A stretch of 64,000 bases of DNA from JAPPLB01 sp965208945 (GCA_965208945.1 OZ242366.1:5704001-5768000); one strand, 5' to 3'. Shown: positions 24,613-33,559, counted from the stretch's first letter. Notes: a model not told the origin generated them from the letters alone. Program-made: numbers and translations.

Positions 24613-25686
24613 ATGGCAACGACCCAGCGATCATCCCGCAAGAGCGTATGGAAGGAGGTCGTCACGATCGGCCTCGATCTAGCAAAACACAACGTCGACT
24701 TGGTCGGCTTGGACGCAACCGGCCGGGTGCTCACCCGTCGCCGCTACTCGAAGGGCAAGCTGCTGGAGGTGACCGCCCAGATGCAGCCCTGCCGTATCGG
24801 CATGGAAGCCTGCTGCGGCGCCCATCACCTGGGCCGCCAACTGCTGGCCCAGGGGCACGACGTGAAGCTGATGCCGCCCAAATATGTGAAGCCCTTTGTG
24901 AAGCGCGACAAGAACGACTCGACGGACGCCGAGGCCTGCGCGGAAGCCTGTCTGCGGCCGAGCATGCGCTTCGTGGCGGTCAAGAGCGAGCAACAACTGT
25001 CGATGCAGTCGCTGCACCGCTATCGCTCGCGGCTGGTGGGCAACTCGACGCAGTTGATCAACCAGGCGCGCGCCTTTCTGCTGGAACGCGGCATCACCCT
25101 TCCACAGGGCAAGCGTTGGTTTGTGGTCCGTCTGCCGGAGATCCTCGAGGACGCCGATAACGGCCTGTCCGACGAAATGCGGGCGCTGCTGGCGGGCATG
25201 TTTGCCGAATGGCAAGTGCTGGCAGAGAAGATTCAGCAAGTCAACACCTATCTGCTGAGGAAAGCGCAGGCGAGCGAGGCCTGCCGGCGGCTCAGAGAGA
25301 TCCCCGGCATCGGCGTGCAGACAGCGACGGCCTTGGTGGCGACGATCGGCAACGCCGAGGCCTTCGAGAAGGGGCGCGACGTCGCTGCTTGGTTGGGTCT
25401 GGTGCCGAGAGAGTACTCCAGCGGAGGCAAGCAGCGCTTGGGAGGCATCAGCAAGCGCGGCAACCGCTACGTCCGGACGCTGCTGGTGCACTGTGCCCGC
25501 TCGAGCCTCGACGTGCTCGCGAAGCGCAGCGACCAACTCGGCCAGTGGCTGCGGCGGATGCTCCTGAACAAAGATCGGCGGGTCGTGATCGTGGCGCTGG
25601 CGGCACGGCTGGCGCGCATCGCATGGGCCTTGCTGAGCAGCGGCCAGCGCTTCTCTCAACAGCGGCAACCAGCCCCGGCGGGTTAA
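24613..25686 (+). CDS. IS110/IS1111-family transposase, copy 1
   Basis: 357 residues. The N-terminal RuvC-like DEDD domain (DEDD_Tnp_IS110) shows the acidic residues Asp22 (IGLDLAKHN), Glu65 (GMEACCG), Asp102 and Asp105 (KNDSTDAEA). The C-terminal Transposase_20 domain has a helix-hairpin-helix-like IPGIGVQTATALVATIG and the conserved serine region YSSGGKQRLGGISKRGN, which supplies the nucleophile in the IS110 family. I start at ATG 24613, preceded by AGAGGAAA; open frame extends upstream into the flanking repeat but that part is not element sequence. It acts as an RNA-guided recombinase by family knowledge. Confidence 0.95.
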   Translation: MATTQRSSRKSVWKEVVTIGLDLAKHNVDLVGLDATGRVLTRRRYSKGKLLEVTAQMQPCRIGMEACCGAHHLGRQLLAQGHDVKLMPPKYVKPFVKRDKNDSTDAEACAEACLRPSMRFVAVKSEQQLSMQSLHRYRSRLVGNSTQLINQARAFLLERGITLPQGKRWFVVRLPEILEDADNGLSDEMRALLAGMFAEWQVLAEKIQQVNTYLLRKAQASEACRRLREIPGIGVQTATALVATIGNAEAFEKGRDVAAWLGLVPREYSSGGKQRLGGISKRGNRYVRTLLVHCARSSLDVLAKRSDQLGQWLRRMLLNKDRRVVIVALAARLARIAWALLSSGQRFSQQRQPAPAG

Positions 25687-25699
25687 CCGCCCTGCGGTC

Positions 25700-25945
25700 C
25701 GCCGTAGCACTACCAGGAGCTCACAGTTTGTCTGCTTACTCCCGATTGATGGACAAAACGGTCGTACCGGCGTCACCGAATCCTGTTACTGTTCATGGCC
25801 CTCACAGGTCGGCGTACTTATGAGGAGCGGGACGTGCGGACCCCATCATGGCCCGGAACCAGCGCGGTTCCACCTAGAGGTCGGATATATTGGCGCAGAC
25901 CAACGTTCAGCAAGAAGGAATAGGTGGACATCCCGGGAGCGAACC
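25700..25945 (+). ncRNA. Predicted bridge RNA (seekRNA) region of IS copy 1
   Basis: The long 3' non-coding part holds a hairpin TTTGTC/GACAAA (25727-25757), a hairpin CCTGT/ACAGG (25783-25808) carrying TACTGTTCA (25787-25795; reverse complement of the right half of the target), then GGCGTACTT (25811-25819; identical to the left half). Next come CCCCAT (25841-25846; complementary to the left end ATGGGG/A), a perfect hairpin GGAACC-AGCGC-GGTTCC (25855-25871) and GGATATATT (25883-25891; matching the right end ATATATT). Two guide pairs flanking hairpins is the plan of an IS110-type bridge RNA. The exact ends of the RNA are unknown. Confidence 0.7.
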
Positions 25946-26058
25946 ATATATTGAACAGTACATTGAGCACGGCAAGCAAGCGCAACGAAGTCCTGGCGGT
26001 CGTATCGTGTGCTTCGACCGTCGGGTGGTGAGAAATACAGGCTAGGTTGTGATCTTGG

Positions 26059-27054
26059 TCAGTCGGTAACTTGCGGCCGAATCACGTCGACGTCGATGTC
26101 GCGGAAAGTCTCGACGAGCTGCTGGAAGTGCCGCTGGTCGCGATACGTGCCGACGATGGCGCCGCCGGAACCGGTGAATTTCGCTGTCGCACCGGCTCGG
26201 CGCGCCGTGCGGATCATTTCCTGATTGCCGTCGCTGATGCGGTAGATTTCTGTGCGCAGGTCGTAGTTCTCATCGATCAGCCGGTCGAGTCGATTGCGGT
26301 CTCCCGTGAGAAGGGCATCGCGTCCTTCTTCGGCAATCTCGGCCCAACGATGCATTGCCTGCACGACTTTCTTCTCTTTGCGGAGGAAGCGGGATCGAAC
26401 GTCGTTGTGGAACACCTCCGTGCCCTCGCTCAGGCTGGTTCGGTAGGCGACGTAGAGATTCGGAAGAAGCCCGGGATCGAGCTGTTCGTAGTGACCATAG
26501 CCGCGCGTCTTCATGATGCTTTCGGCGAAGTCCATGTAAACGAGCCCGTTGTAGACCTGAATCACGCGGTCCTGCAGTCCGGCGGCGACGCCAAGTTCCC
26601 GCGTCTCGGTCTCGAGTATCAAGTTGGCCTGAACGGGTTGGGGAATCTGGATCTCGAAATACCGCAGGAGAGCGCGCAGAGCGGCGGTAATGATGGCGCT
26701 CGAACCGCCCAAGCCGAGGCGTTGTGGGATGGTCGACTCATACTCGATCGTGAAATTGCGGTTGGGTAGATGGATGCCCTGCTCCAGGCAGTAGTCGCTG
26801 AAACGCATCAGCAGAGCCTTGATGATTCGGATGCCGCCGTAATAGCCTCTCCAACGCGTCGTTCGGCGCAGGTCTTCAAGGTTCTCCCACAATGGAATGT
26901 CGGACTTTGACGGCTTGATCTCTAGCGGGGCGCTGGGGTACAGCAGAACACGCGCCCAAAAGTTTCTCAGGATGAATGAAATGGTTTTTCCGTAATAGCC
27001 GTCGCTCGGGTTGCCGAGCAACCCTGCGCGAGCGTAAGCATAGGTTTCAATCAT
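26059..27054 (-). CDS. GHMP-family sugar kinase (glucuronokinase-like)
   Basis: 331 residues from ATG 27054. GHMP kinases phosphorylate small alcohols or sugars with ATP. The N-terminal substrate motif ARAGLLGNPSDGYYGKTISF and the phosphate-binding loop PQRLGLGGSSAIITAALRALL are clear, as is the C-terminal ATAKFTGSGGAIVGTYRD. GNPSDGYYGKTIS resembles glucuronokinase and related sugar-1-kinases more than mevalonate or heptose kinases, but the substrate is unproven. The open frame continues upstream to 27291 without family similarity. It is divergent from pgsA across a 380-bp gap. Confidence 0.82.
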   Translation of the reverse strand: MIETYAYARAGLLGNPSDGYYGKTISFILRNFWARVLLYPSAPLEIKPSKSDIPLWENLEDLRRTTRWRGYYGGIRIIKALLMRFSDYCLEQGIHLPNRNFTIEYESTIPQRLGLGGSSAIITAALRALLRYFEIQIPQPVQANLILETETRELGVAAGLQDRVIQVYNGLVYMDFAESIMKTRGYGHYEQLDPGLLPNLYVAYRTSLSEGTEVFHNDVRSRFLRKEKKVVQAMHRWAEIAEEGRDALLTGDRNRLDRLIDENYDLRTEIYRISDGNQEMIRTARRAGATAKFTGSGGAIVGTYRDQRHFQQLVETFRDIDVDVIRPQVTD

Positions 27055-27435
27055 CTTGGATGGATGTGGAGCCGTTGCGGGACTCCCAGTGTACACGCTG
27101 CCCGTTGCCGTACGGCAATGCCGGACCGTGTCGATGAACTCCATAAAAGTCGTGTTGGTTGTCTTCGGCTTCAGGCGACGAGTCGACGGCAACCGGATCG
27201 ATGCGGAAACGTCCAATCTCCAGGCAACGCCTGAACGGCCCATTCCCCTGTAAAACACCTCGAACGGCCGTTCACGATGGTCGAAAATCAAATGTTGTGA
27301 TAAAAGTTGGCGTGTGCGGGGAAACTACTGTTCCGAACCGAAACACGGTTCCGGCAAGAGAAGCGGACTTATAGTACGCTAGGCGTTAGCCGGGGTCCGT
27401 CGCAGAATGCGGTCACGAAGCCAAAACAACGCCTT

Positions 27436-28065
27436 ATGAATCTCCCCAATGCTCTGACGGTGTTGCGGATTTTCTTCGTCCCTCTTCTTCTCGCGGTCAT
27501 GCTGAGGCGTGACATCGAATGGGATACCGGTGCGTTCGTCTTGACGAAGGAATGGCTTGCGTTCGTGATTTTTCTGTTCGCCGCCATCACCGACCTGCTG
27601 GACGGCTATATTGCCCGGCGGCGACAACAGGTCACGACCTTTGGCAAGCTGCTCGACCCGGTCGCGGACAAGCTGCTGATCTCCGCGGCGTTCATTTCAT
27701 TGGTCGAGCTCGATCGCGTCCCGGCGTGGATGGTGGTGATCATCGTCGGCCGCGAATTTGCGGTCAACGGCCTGCGCAGCATCGCGTCCGCGAAAGGGTT
27801 TCAGATCGCCGCCAGTGACCTCGGCAAGACGAAGATGGTCGCTCAGGTGATCTCGGTATCGCTGCTGTTGATCTCACCGCCCGGGACGATCTTCGCCGAG
27901 CTGGCCCACATCTCGCTCTGGCTCGTTGTTCTGTTCGCGGCGGCCTCGATGATTGATTACTTCCGCAGTTTCTGGAATCGCATCGAGCAGCCTCCCACGC
28001 CCCAGCCGAAACCCTCGCCAAAGCTGCTGGTCATGCGCAAGGAACGCAAGGACCTGGCCACCTGA
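27436..28065 (+). CDS. pgsA: CDP-diacylglycerol--glycerol-3-phosphate 3-phosphatidyltransferase
   Basis: 209 residues, an integral inner-membrane enzyme that makes phosphatidylglycerophosphate. The CDP-alcohol phosphotransferase motif is complete: DLLDGYIARRRQQVTTFGKLLDPVADKLL. The N terminus MNLPNALTVLRIFFVPLLL fixes the start at ATG 27436. Several further hydrophobic segments follow (VVIIVGREFAVNGLRS, AQVISVSLLLISPPG, LWLVVLFAAASMIDYF). In the 380-bp upstream gap, TTATAGTACGC near 27369 contains a plausible -10 (TATAGT), with no convincing -35. Confidence 0.93.
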   Translation: MNLPNALTVLRIFFVPLLLAVMLRRDIEWDTGAFVLTKEWLAFVIFLFAAITDLLDGYIARRRQQVTTFGKLLDPVADKLLISAAFISLVELDRVPAWMVVIIVGREFAVNGLRSIASAKGFQIAASDLGKTKMVAQVISVSLLLISPPGTIFAELAHISLWLVVLFAAASMIDYFRSFWNRIEQPPTPQPKPSPKLLVMRKERKDLAT

Positions 28066-28190
28066 ACCACCTCTCTCGCAAAGAACGAAATAGCGCGCTT
28101 TCAAAGTCCCGGGATTCGCGGCATTGCGATATCCCGGTGCAACACTCTGCCTCGACCGGAACGGAATCGACTCGCCCCAGCCGAGTTAGT

Positions 28191-28397
28191 TAGCCTGCAT
28201 TTCTCACCACGTGGCGAGGCGAAGTGCGTGAGAGGGCCGTCAGGACTAGGCGCAAGCCGGGCGGAGGAAAAAGGCGCGCGCCGCTTGGCGCGCGCAGGCG
28301 TACTTGACAGTACGTTGAGCACGGCAAGCAAGCGCAACGAAGTCCTGGCGGTCATATCGCGTGCTTCGCCTCGCCACGTGGTGAGAAATGCAGGCTA
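28191..28397 (+). repeat. MITE-like repeat, type A with 24-bp insert, copy R6 (207 bp)
   Basis: Carries the extra GGGCGGAGGAAAAAGGCGC segment. Its right end copies the left end (GCTTCGCCTCGCCACGTGGTGAG), giving a 34-bp perfect terminal inverted repeat. The central palindrome has lost one base (CGTACTTGACAGTACG). The rest of the 28066-28398 gap shows nothing. Confidence 0.93.
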
Positions 28398-28398
28398 G

Positions 28399-29496
28399 TT
28401 AGGCGGACTTGTCGAAGAGCGTGGGCAAGATGCGATACGATCCGACGACGATGATCGGCAGCAGGAAGAGAATCCAAAAAGCCCAGGTAGTGAGGCCATA
28501 ACCCTTGCTGATCAGTGTGATGAGACCGAATTTCTCGGCCAGGAAGATCGCGCCGATCAACAGGCCGGCGGCTACCCCAAGCCGAAGCGAGCGAGACATG
28601 GTGCGGCCGCGTTCAGACAACATGCTGGCGATGCGCTCGTTGAATCCGTGGATCATCCCGGTGCCGGTTTCGATGAACGTGCCGAACAGGATGATCTGAA
28701 AGAAGGTTTGGAACAAGGGCATGCCGAGTTGTCCGAGGACGAAGTTGGCCGGGATGGCCTCGGAGACGATGGATGGGTAGTAACCGAGGAAAGTGGTGTA
28801 GATGAGCGCGCCGGGAAACATCGCGATCACGCCGGCCAGCAGCCCCGCGCTGAAAGCCTCACGGCGATGTTCGATGTGCCGTAAGGCGAATAACATAGCG
28901 GGCAGCGCCGCGAGATTGTAGGCGGCATACCTGATGCCGGCCATGAGCCCGGAGGAGTCCGGCGTCGATAACCTCATGTTGCTGAAGATCGTATCGCCGG
29001 AGTCGCTGAGCACGAAGACGATCAGCAGAAAATAGAGCAGGTAGAGGCCCAACGACCAGATCGAGAAGAAGCGTTCGATCAGGTCGCTGCCCCGGTAGGT
29101 GAAAACGCCGACGACGGCGACCATGATGAGCGTTCCGGCAATGCGCGGCCAACCAAGTGTTTCGTGGAGAAGTTCACCGGAAGCGGAACCAACGACCGCA
29201 ACGGTAAGGATGACCTGCAGCACGTACAGCACTTCGAATGCGACCCAGCCCCGGCCAAGCAGGGAGTTGAGGAACGTGCGGTAGTCGAAAAAGCGCCCTG
29301 CACGGGCGAGTTCGAAGCTCAGCGCAAGAATGACGCCCCAAATCACGGTGGAGATGAGCATGCCGAGGTAGCCGCCCGCAGGACCCTCGGTAAGAAAGAA
29401 CTCGACGAGTTCGCGGCCTGTTCCGTATCCTCCGCCAATGACGATGGATTGAAAGACAAAGCCGGGGAGGAGGTATTTTCGATAGAGGCTGAGCAT
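28399..29496 (-). CDS. YkvI-family multi-pass membrane transporter-like protein
   Basis: About 365 residues with roughly ten hydrophobic spans, e.g. MLISTVIWGVILALSFELA, VLYVLQVILTVAVVGSASG, SLGLYLLYFLLIVFVLSD and AFWILFLLPIIVVGSYRIL. The N-terminal GFVFQSIVIGGGYGTGRELVEFF is characteristic of the YkvI family, distant APC-superfamily relatives with unknown substrates. I choose ATG 29496 over a TTG at 29520; neither has a strong ribosome site. The stop codon follows the right edge of repeat R6 by two bases, so the repeat inserted just beyond the gene end. Confidence 0.8.
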   Translation of the reverse strand: MLSLYRKYLLPGFVFQSIVIGGGYGTGRELVEFFLTEGPAGGYLGMLISTVIWGVILALSFELARAGRFFDYRTFLNSLLGRGWVAFEVLYVLQVILTVAVVGSASGELLHETLGWPRIAGTLIMVAVVGVFTYRGSDLIERFFSIWSLGLYLLYFLLIVFVLSDSGDTIFSNMRLSTPDSSGLMAGIRYAAYNLAALPAMLFALRHIEHRREAFSAGLLAGVIAMFPGALIYTTFLGYYPSIVSEAIPANFVLGQLGMPLFQTFFQIILFGTFIETGTGMIHGFNERIASMLSERGRTMSRSLRLGVAAGLLIGAIFLAEKFGLITLISKGYGLTTWAFWILFLLPIIVVGSYRILPTLFDKSA

Positions 29497-29620
29497 GGGG
29501 ATACGCTGGTCGTTGGGCAATCATAGCGCGATTGGTTGAGCTTCGGCTGATCCACCAGACCAGGAACACGCCAACGGTCGTGGCCATTCACCCGTGACGG
29601 CGCTGGATTATCCTAAAGAC

Positions 29621-29814
29621 AAGCTGGCATTTCTCATCAGGTGGCGAGGAGAGGTGCGTGAGAGGGCCTCCGGGACGAGGCGTCAGCCGGGCGGAGGAAA
29701 AAGCGTCGGCCGGACGGAAGGAAAAGGCGCGAGCAACACGGCCATTAAGGTTTTTCACGAATCACGGCCTTTTTTCGCGTGGCTCTGCTGTCGAGTGGTG
29801 AGAAATGCGGGCTG
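29621..29814 (+). repeat. MITE-like repeat, type B, copy R7
   Basis: A diverged copy: termini AAGCTGGCATTTCTCATCAG and GTGGTGAGAAATGCGGGCTG. The GGGCGGAGGAAAAAG segment is partly duplicated (GGACGGAAGGAAAAGG), followed by AACACGGCCATTAAGGTTTTTCACGAATCACGGCC. It fills most of the gap between the YkvI-type gene and the PD40 gene. Confidence 0.8.
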
Positions 29815-29852
29815 GGTTGCGATACGGTTCGAATCCTGGCGGCATCGGGCGG

Positions 29853-31679
29853 ATGGACATGGCGAAACACCTGATACGTCTCACTCCGTTCTTCTTTTTT
29901 TTCGCTGTGCCTCTGCTTGCCACGGATGCGGTCGCCGATCCCGAGCCAACCGTCCGCTCCGTCTGGGTGGACGCCCATACGAACCTTCTCGGCGCTCCTT
30001 CCCTCGACGGGCGCTACCTTTCCCTGGTCGATGTCGAGACGGGCGACCTCGCCGTCCTCGATCTCTCGACCAGAGAGAAGATCCGTCTCACCAGCAATCC
30101 GCCCGGATCCAGGGAGTTCGCCTACTTCTCGGCCATCTCGCCCGACAGTAGCCGCGTCGCCTATGCCTGGTTCAACGACGAGGAGTTTTACGAGCTTCGC
30201 CTGGTCTCGTTGGCGGACGCTGAAAGCCGTATCCGGCCAGGCGAGCCGCGTGTCGTCTTTCGCAACCCGGAAGCTGGTTTCGTCCAACCGTGCTCCTGGT
30301 CCCCAGACGGTGAACAGATCCTGACCCTGCTCTTCCGCAAAGACAACATCAGCCAGATCGCACTCGTTTCCGCCCGTGACGGCTCCATGCGGGTCCTCAA
30401 GTCGTTGAACTGGGTTTATCCGAAAAAGATGGAGTTCTCCCCCGACGGCCGATTCATCGTCTACGACTCGACGGTCACGGAGGAATCCGACGCACGCGAC
30501 ATCTTTCTGCTTTCCGCGGACGGCAGCAGCGAAGTGAAGCTCATCGAAGAGCCCTCGAACGATATCTTCCCCGTCTGGACCCCGGACGGCGAAGCCGTCG
30601 TCTTCGCCAGCGACCGGGGGGGCACGATGGATGCCTGGATGATAGCGGTCGCCGACGGCAAACCGGCAGGCCCGCCGAGATTGCTCAAGAAGGAACTCGG
30701 CCGCTTTCTGCCGATGGGCATCACGCGTCAGCGCGACTTCTATTACGGCTTGCGGACGGGGCATTCCGACATCTACACGGTCGAACTGGAACAGGGCGCG
30801 GCAAGCATTACCGGCAAGCCCGCCATGGTGAGTGGCCGCTTGACCGGAACCAACACCGCCCCGGCTTGGTCGACGGACGGACGTTATCTCGCATATCTCT
30901 CTCGCTGGGGAACGGAAAATTATGCGCAGGAATCGAGAGTCATTACGATCCTCGATCTCGATGCGGGCAAGGAGCGCATCGTCAGTCCGAAGCTCGCTTA
31001 CATGGAGCGTCTGCGCTGGGCCCCCGACGGCGGATCGCTGCTCGTTGGCGGAAGCGATGGCAAGAGCCGGGCCGGACTGTTTCAGGTCAATGCCAGGACC
31101 GGAGAGACAACGCCCATCGTACATCAGCGCAGCACGAACTTCCGCGGTTTTGAAGGCGTCTGGTCGAGTGACGGCAAGACCGTCTTCTACATCCACGAAG
31201 AGCCGGAGCAAGGCTTCAGCATTCGTCGGCTCGTCCTCGAGACCTACGAGGAATCGACTCTTCACGACACTCCGCCCAGCTTCCCGATGCACGACCTGGC
31301 GCTTTCCCCGGACGGCAGCCGGCTCGCCTTCGCTACCAAAGACCCGCTGATCGAACATGCGGAAGTGCTGCAACTGCTGCCCGTCGATGGTGGCGCGCCG
31401 CGCAAGCTTCTGACCGCCCGGAATGCCACGCTCAACGCTGTCGAATGGCTGCCGGACGGCTCTGCCTTGCTCATTGGGACGCCCGGCAAACCGACGCCTT
31501 CGATCTGGAAGATAGCCGCAACGGGAGGAGATCCCCAACGATTGCCGATCCGGATCGATCACAACGGCCGTTTCCGGCTTGATCCCCAAGGCCGCCGCAT
31601 CGCCTTTGCATCCGGTCGGCAGCAATCCGAAATCTGGGTCATGACCGGCTTCCTGCCCCAAGAGCAGGCTGTCCGCTAG
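29853..31679 (+). CDS. Exported PD40/TolB-like beta-propeller protein
   Basis: About 608 residues. A signal peptide (HLIRLTPFFFFFAVPLLATDAVA) precedes two runs of PD40/WD40-like repeats, for example SPDSSRVAYAWF, SPDGEQILTLLF, SPDGRFIVYDST, TPDGEAVVFASDRGG, STDGRYLAYLSRWG, SPDGSRLAFATKD and DPQGRRIAFASGR, enough for two six- or seven-bladed propellers. There is no protease domain. Some related proteins have an N-terminal winged-helix domain; here a signal peptide replaces it, so a periplasmic scaffold or binding role is likely. ATG 29853 (or 29859) fits the signal; the earlier in-frame ATG at 29805 lies inside repeat R7. The stop codon TAG is the first three bases of repeat R8. Confidence 0.8.
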   Translation: MDMAKHLIRLTPFFFFFAVPLLATDAVADPEPTVRSVWVDAHTNLLGAPSLDGRYLSLVDVETGDLAVLDLSTREKIRLTSNPPGSREFAYFSAISPDSSRVAYAWFNDEEFYELRLVSLADAESRIRPGEPRVVFRNPEAGFVQPCSWSPDGEQILTLLFRKDNISQIALVSARDGSMRVLKSLNWVYPKKMEFSPDGRFIVYDSTVTEESDARDIFLLSADGSSEVKLIEEPSNDIFPVWTPDGEAVVFASDRGGTMDAWMIAVADGKPAGPPRLLKKELGRFLPMGITRQRDFYYGLRTGHSDIYTVELEQGAASITGKPAMVSGRLTGTNTAPAWSTDGRYLAYLSRWGTENYAQESRVITILDLDAGKERIVSPKLAYMERLRWAPDGGSLLVGGSDGKSRAGLFQVNARTGETTPIVHQRSTNFRGFEGVWSSDGKTVFYIHEEPEQGFSIRRLVLETYEESTLHDTPPSFPMHDLALSPDGSRLAFATKDPLIEHAEVLQLLPVDGGAPRKLLTARNATLNAVEWLPDGSALLIGTPGKPTPSIWKIAATGGDPQRLPIRIDHNGRFRLDPQGRRIAFASGRQQSEIWVMTGFLPQEQAVR

Positions 31680-31946
31680 CCTGCATTTCTCACCACGTGG
31701 CGAGGCGAAGTGCGTGAGAGGGCCGTCAGGACTAGACGCCAGCCGCCCGCGCCAGCAACACGGCCCGTTGACGTTTCACGAAACACGAATCACGGCCTGC
31801 AAGGTTTTTCACTAAAAACTAACCACTATCCACTGCTTTTAAGGTTTTCACGAGACACGAATCACGAGACACGGCTTTTGTGTTTTTCACGAATCACGGC
31901 CTTTTTTCGCGTGCTCCGGCCGTCATGTGGTGAGAAATGCAGGCTA
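31677..31946 (+). repeat. MITE-like repeat, type B extended, copy R8 (270 bp)
   Basis: Left terminus perfect (TAGCCTGCATTTCTCACCAC), right GTGGTGAGAAATGCAGGCTA. The interior is an array of CACGAAACACGAATCACGG-like units separated by AAGGTTTTTCAC. Its first TAG is the stop codon of the upstream gene. Confidence 0.88.
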
Positions 31947-32137
31947 AAGCTTTGGCGGCGCACGGTTGACCGATTGCGCATGCCTGTAGAAGTCCGGCCG
32001 GGGGCCGTTTGGTTCCGTTGGGAACCGTCTCGATCAAAACTTCTTATCCAGTTGATTCAAGGCGGCTTGAGCGCTGAGCCTGTGCTACGATGTTGGACTT
32101 CGTAGTTTCCCACCTGAATTAGCATCCTGGAGGAGTG

Positions 32138-33559
32138 ATGAGTACGAATCGAACCCCAGCGGAAGTTCTGCGTTTCGCGCAGGAAAATGACGCGAAGATG
32201 GTTGATGTCCGCTTTGCGGATTTACCGGGATTGTGGCAGCACGTCACCTACCCGATCGAGCAACTCGATGAGGCCACGTTCGAAGACGGTTTCGGCTTTG
32301 ACGGATCGAGTATCCGCGGCTGGCAGGCCATCAGCGAAAGCGACATGCTGATCGTGCCGGACCCCAATACGGCCCTGATGGACCCGTTCACCGAAGTATC
32401 AACCCTCGTGCTGATCGCCGACATTGTCGATCCCATCACGAAACAGCATTACGAACGCGACCCGCGCTGGATTGCCAAGAAAGCCGAGAACTACCTGCAG
32501 TTCCTGGGTGTAGGGGATGTTGCCTTTTTCGGCGCCGAAGCGGAGTTTTTCATTTTCGACAACGTTCGGTTCGATCAATCCTATAACTACGGCTTCTATC
32601 ACATCGACGCGGAGGAAGGCCGCTGGAACTCGGGCCGCGAGGACAACAACCTCGGCTACCGTCCGCGATACAAAGAGGGTTATTTCCCCGTTCCGCCGAC
32701 GGATCACAATCAGGACATCCGTACCGAGATGACCCAGGTCATGGAACGCTGCGGACTGGTGATTGAGTGCCATCACCACGAAGTCGCGACCGGCGGCCAG
32801 GCCGAGATAGACCAGAAGTTCGCCCCGCTCGTTGACTCCGCCGACAACATGATGATCTACAAGTGGGTCACTCGGAACGTGGCGTTCCAGCATGGCCACA
32901 CCGTGACCTTCATGCCGAAACCGCTCTGGAATGACAACGGCAGCGGCATGCACGTCCACCAGAGCATCTGGAAAGGCGGCGTTCCTCTCTTTGCTGGAGA
33001 CCAGTATGCGGGCCTCAGCGAGACGGCCCTGCACTACATCGGCGGCATCCTGAAGCACGCGTCGTCCCTGGTTGCGATCACCAATCCGACGACGAATAGC
33101 TACAAGCGGCTCGTGCCGGGTTTCGAGGCGCCGGTCAACCTGGCCTACTCGCGGCGCAACCGGTCGGCCGCCGTGCGAATTCCGATGTACTCCGCCAACC
33201 CGAAGGCAAAACGCATCGAATTCCGATCCCCCGATCCATCCTGCAACCCGTATCTGTCCTTCGCCGCCATGCTGATGGCCGGCCTGGACGGCGTGAAGAA
33301 CAAGATTGATCCTGGCGAATCGCTCGATAAGGACATCTACGATCTGACGCCGGAGGAACTGTCCGCCGTACCGTCGCTCCCGGCCTCTCTCGAGGGCGCC
33401 CTCGAAGCGCTCGAGAATGATCATGACTACCTCACGCAGAACGATGTCTTCACGGAGGAGTTGATCGAGACCTATATCGACTACAAGCGGACGGCGGAGG
33501 TCGACGAGATGCGCCAGCGGCCTCACCCGTATGAGTTCGCGCTCTACTTCGACATCTAG
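32138..33559 (+). CDS. glnA: Glutamine synthetase type I
   Basis: 473 residues, the normal length for a GSI-beta dodecamer subunit that makes glutamine from glutamate, ammonia and ATP. Visible are the beta-grasp region FEDGFGFDGSSIRGWQAI, metal and glutamate ligands in FFGAEAEFFIFD, NDNGSGMHVHQS, the ATP site region NPTTNSYKRLVPGFEAP, and RIEFRSPDPSCNPYLSF. The tyrosine in LDKDIYDLTPEEL corresponds to the adenylylation site, so control by GlnE is expected. GGAGG lies five bases before ATG 32138 (a GTG precedes it at 32135). A terminator follows. Confidence 0.97.
   Translation: MSTNRTPAEVLRFAQENDAKMVDVRFADLPGLWQHVTYPIEQLDEATFEDGFGFDGSSIRGWQAISESDMLIVPDPNTALMDPFTEVSTLVLIADIVDPITKQHYERDPRWIAKKAENYLQFLGVGDVAFFGAEAEFFIFDNVRFDQSYNYGFYHIDAEEGRWNSGREDNNLGYRPRYKEGYFPVPPTDHNQDIRTEMTQVMERCGLVIECHHHEVATGGQAEIDQKFAPLVDSADNMMIYKWVTRNVAFQHGHTVTFMPKPLWNDNGSGMHVHQSIWKGGVPLFAGDQYAGLSETALHYIGGILKHASSLVAITNPTTNSYKRLVPGFEAPVNLAYSRRNRSAAVRIPMYSANPKAKRIEFRSPDPSCNPYLSFAAMLMAGLDGVKNKIDPGESLDKDIYDLTPEELSAVPSLPASLEGALEALENDHDYLTQNDVFTEELIETYIDYKRTAEVDEMRQRPHPYEFALYFDI

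Larger units (their letters stand above)
24510..25950 (+). mobile_element. IS110/IS1111-family insertion sequence, copy 1 (1441 bp)
   Basis: The boundaries come from comparing filled and empty repeats: empty sites read GTACTTGAACAG, filled sites GTACTT-ATGGG...ATATATT-GAACAG, so a TT core occurs at both junctions. Subterminal 13-bp inverted repeats ATGGTTCGCTCCC lie at 24517-24529 and 25935-25947; with the left TT counted in, 7 bp lie outside the left repeat and 3 bp outside the right, the asymmetric arrangement I recall for IS1111-group elements. There is 103 bp of 5' and 264 bp of 3' non-coding sequence. The copies at 41755 and 44438 appear base-for-base identical. Confidence 0.93.
24421..26044 (+). 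repeat. MITE-like repeat, type A, copy R5, split by IS copy 1
   Basis: The two halves are 24421-24511 and 25951-26044; removing the 1441-bp element restores a 183-bp repeat. The left terminus reads TAGCCTGCTTTTCTCACAAC (two differences from consensus) and the right GTGGTGAGAAATACAGGCTA (one). The left arm of the target reads GTCGTACTT, with one mismatch to the IS guide segment. Confidence 0.92.

Noticed and set aside
24679..25776. 365-codon minus-strand open frame inside each IS copy
   Set aside because: Antisense of the transposase; arginine-, histidine- and glutamine-rich with no recognisable domain. It is repeated in the other two copies only because they are identical.
29820..29850. GGTTCGAATCC resembling a tRNA T-loop
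   Set aside because: The flanking bases do not pair as a T-stem, and no anticodon arm or D-arm lies upstream, where the sequence is repeat R7.
31740..31920. CRISPR-like tandem CACGAATCACG units (also in 43290-44110)
   Set aside because: Units are short, irregular and not separated by unique spacers of constant length; no cas genes are present.
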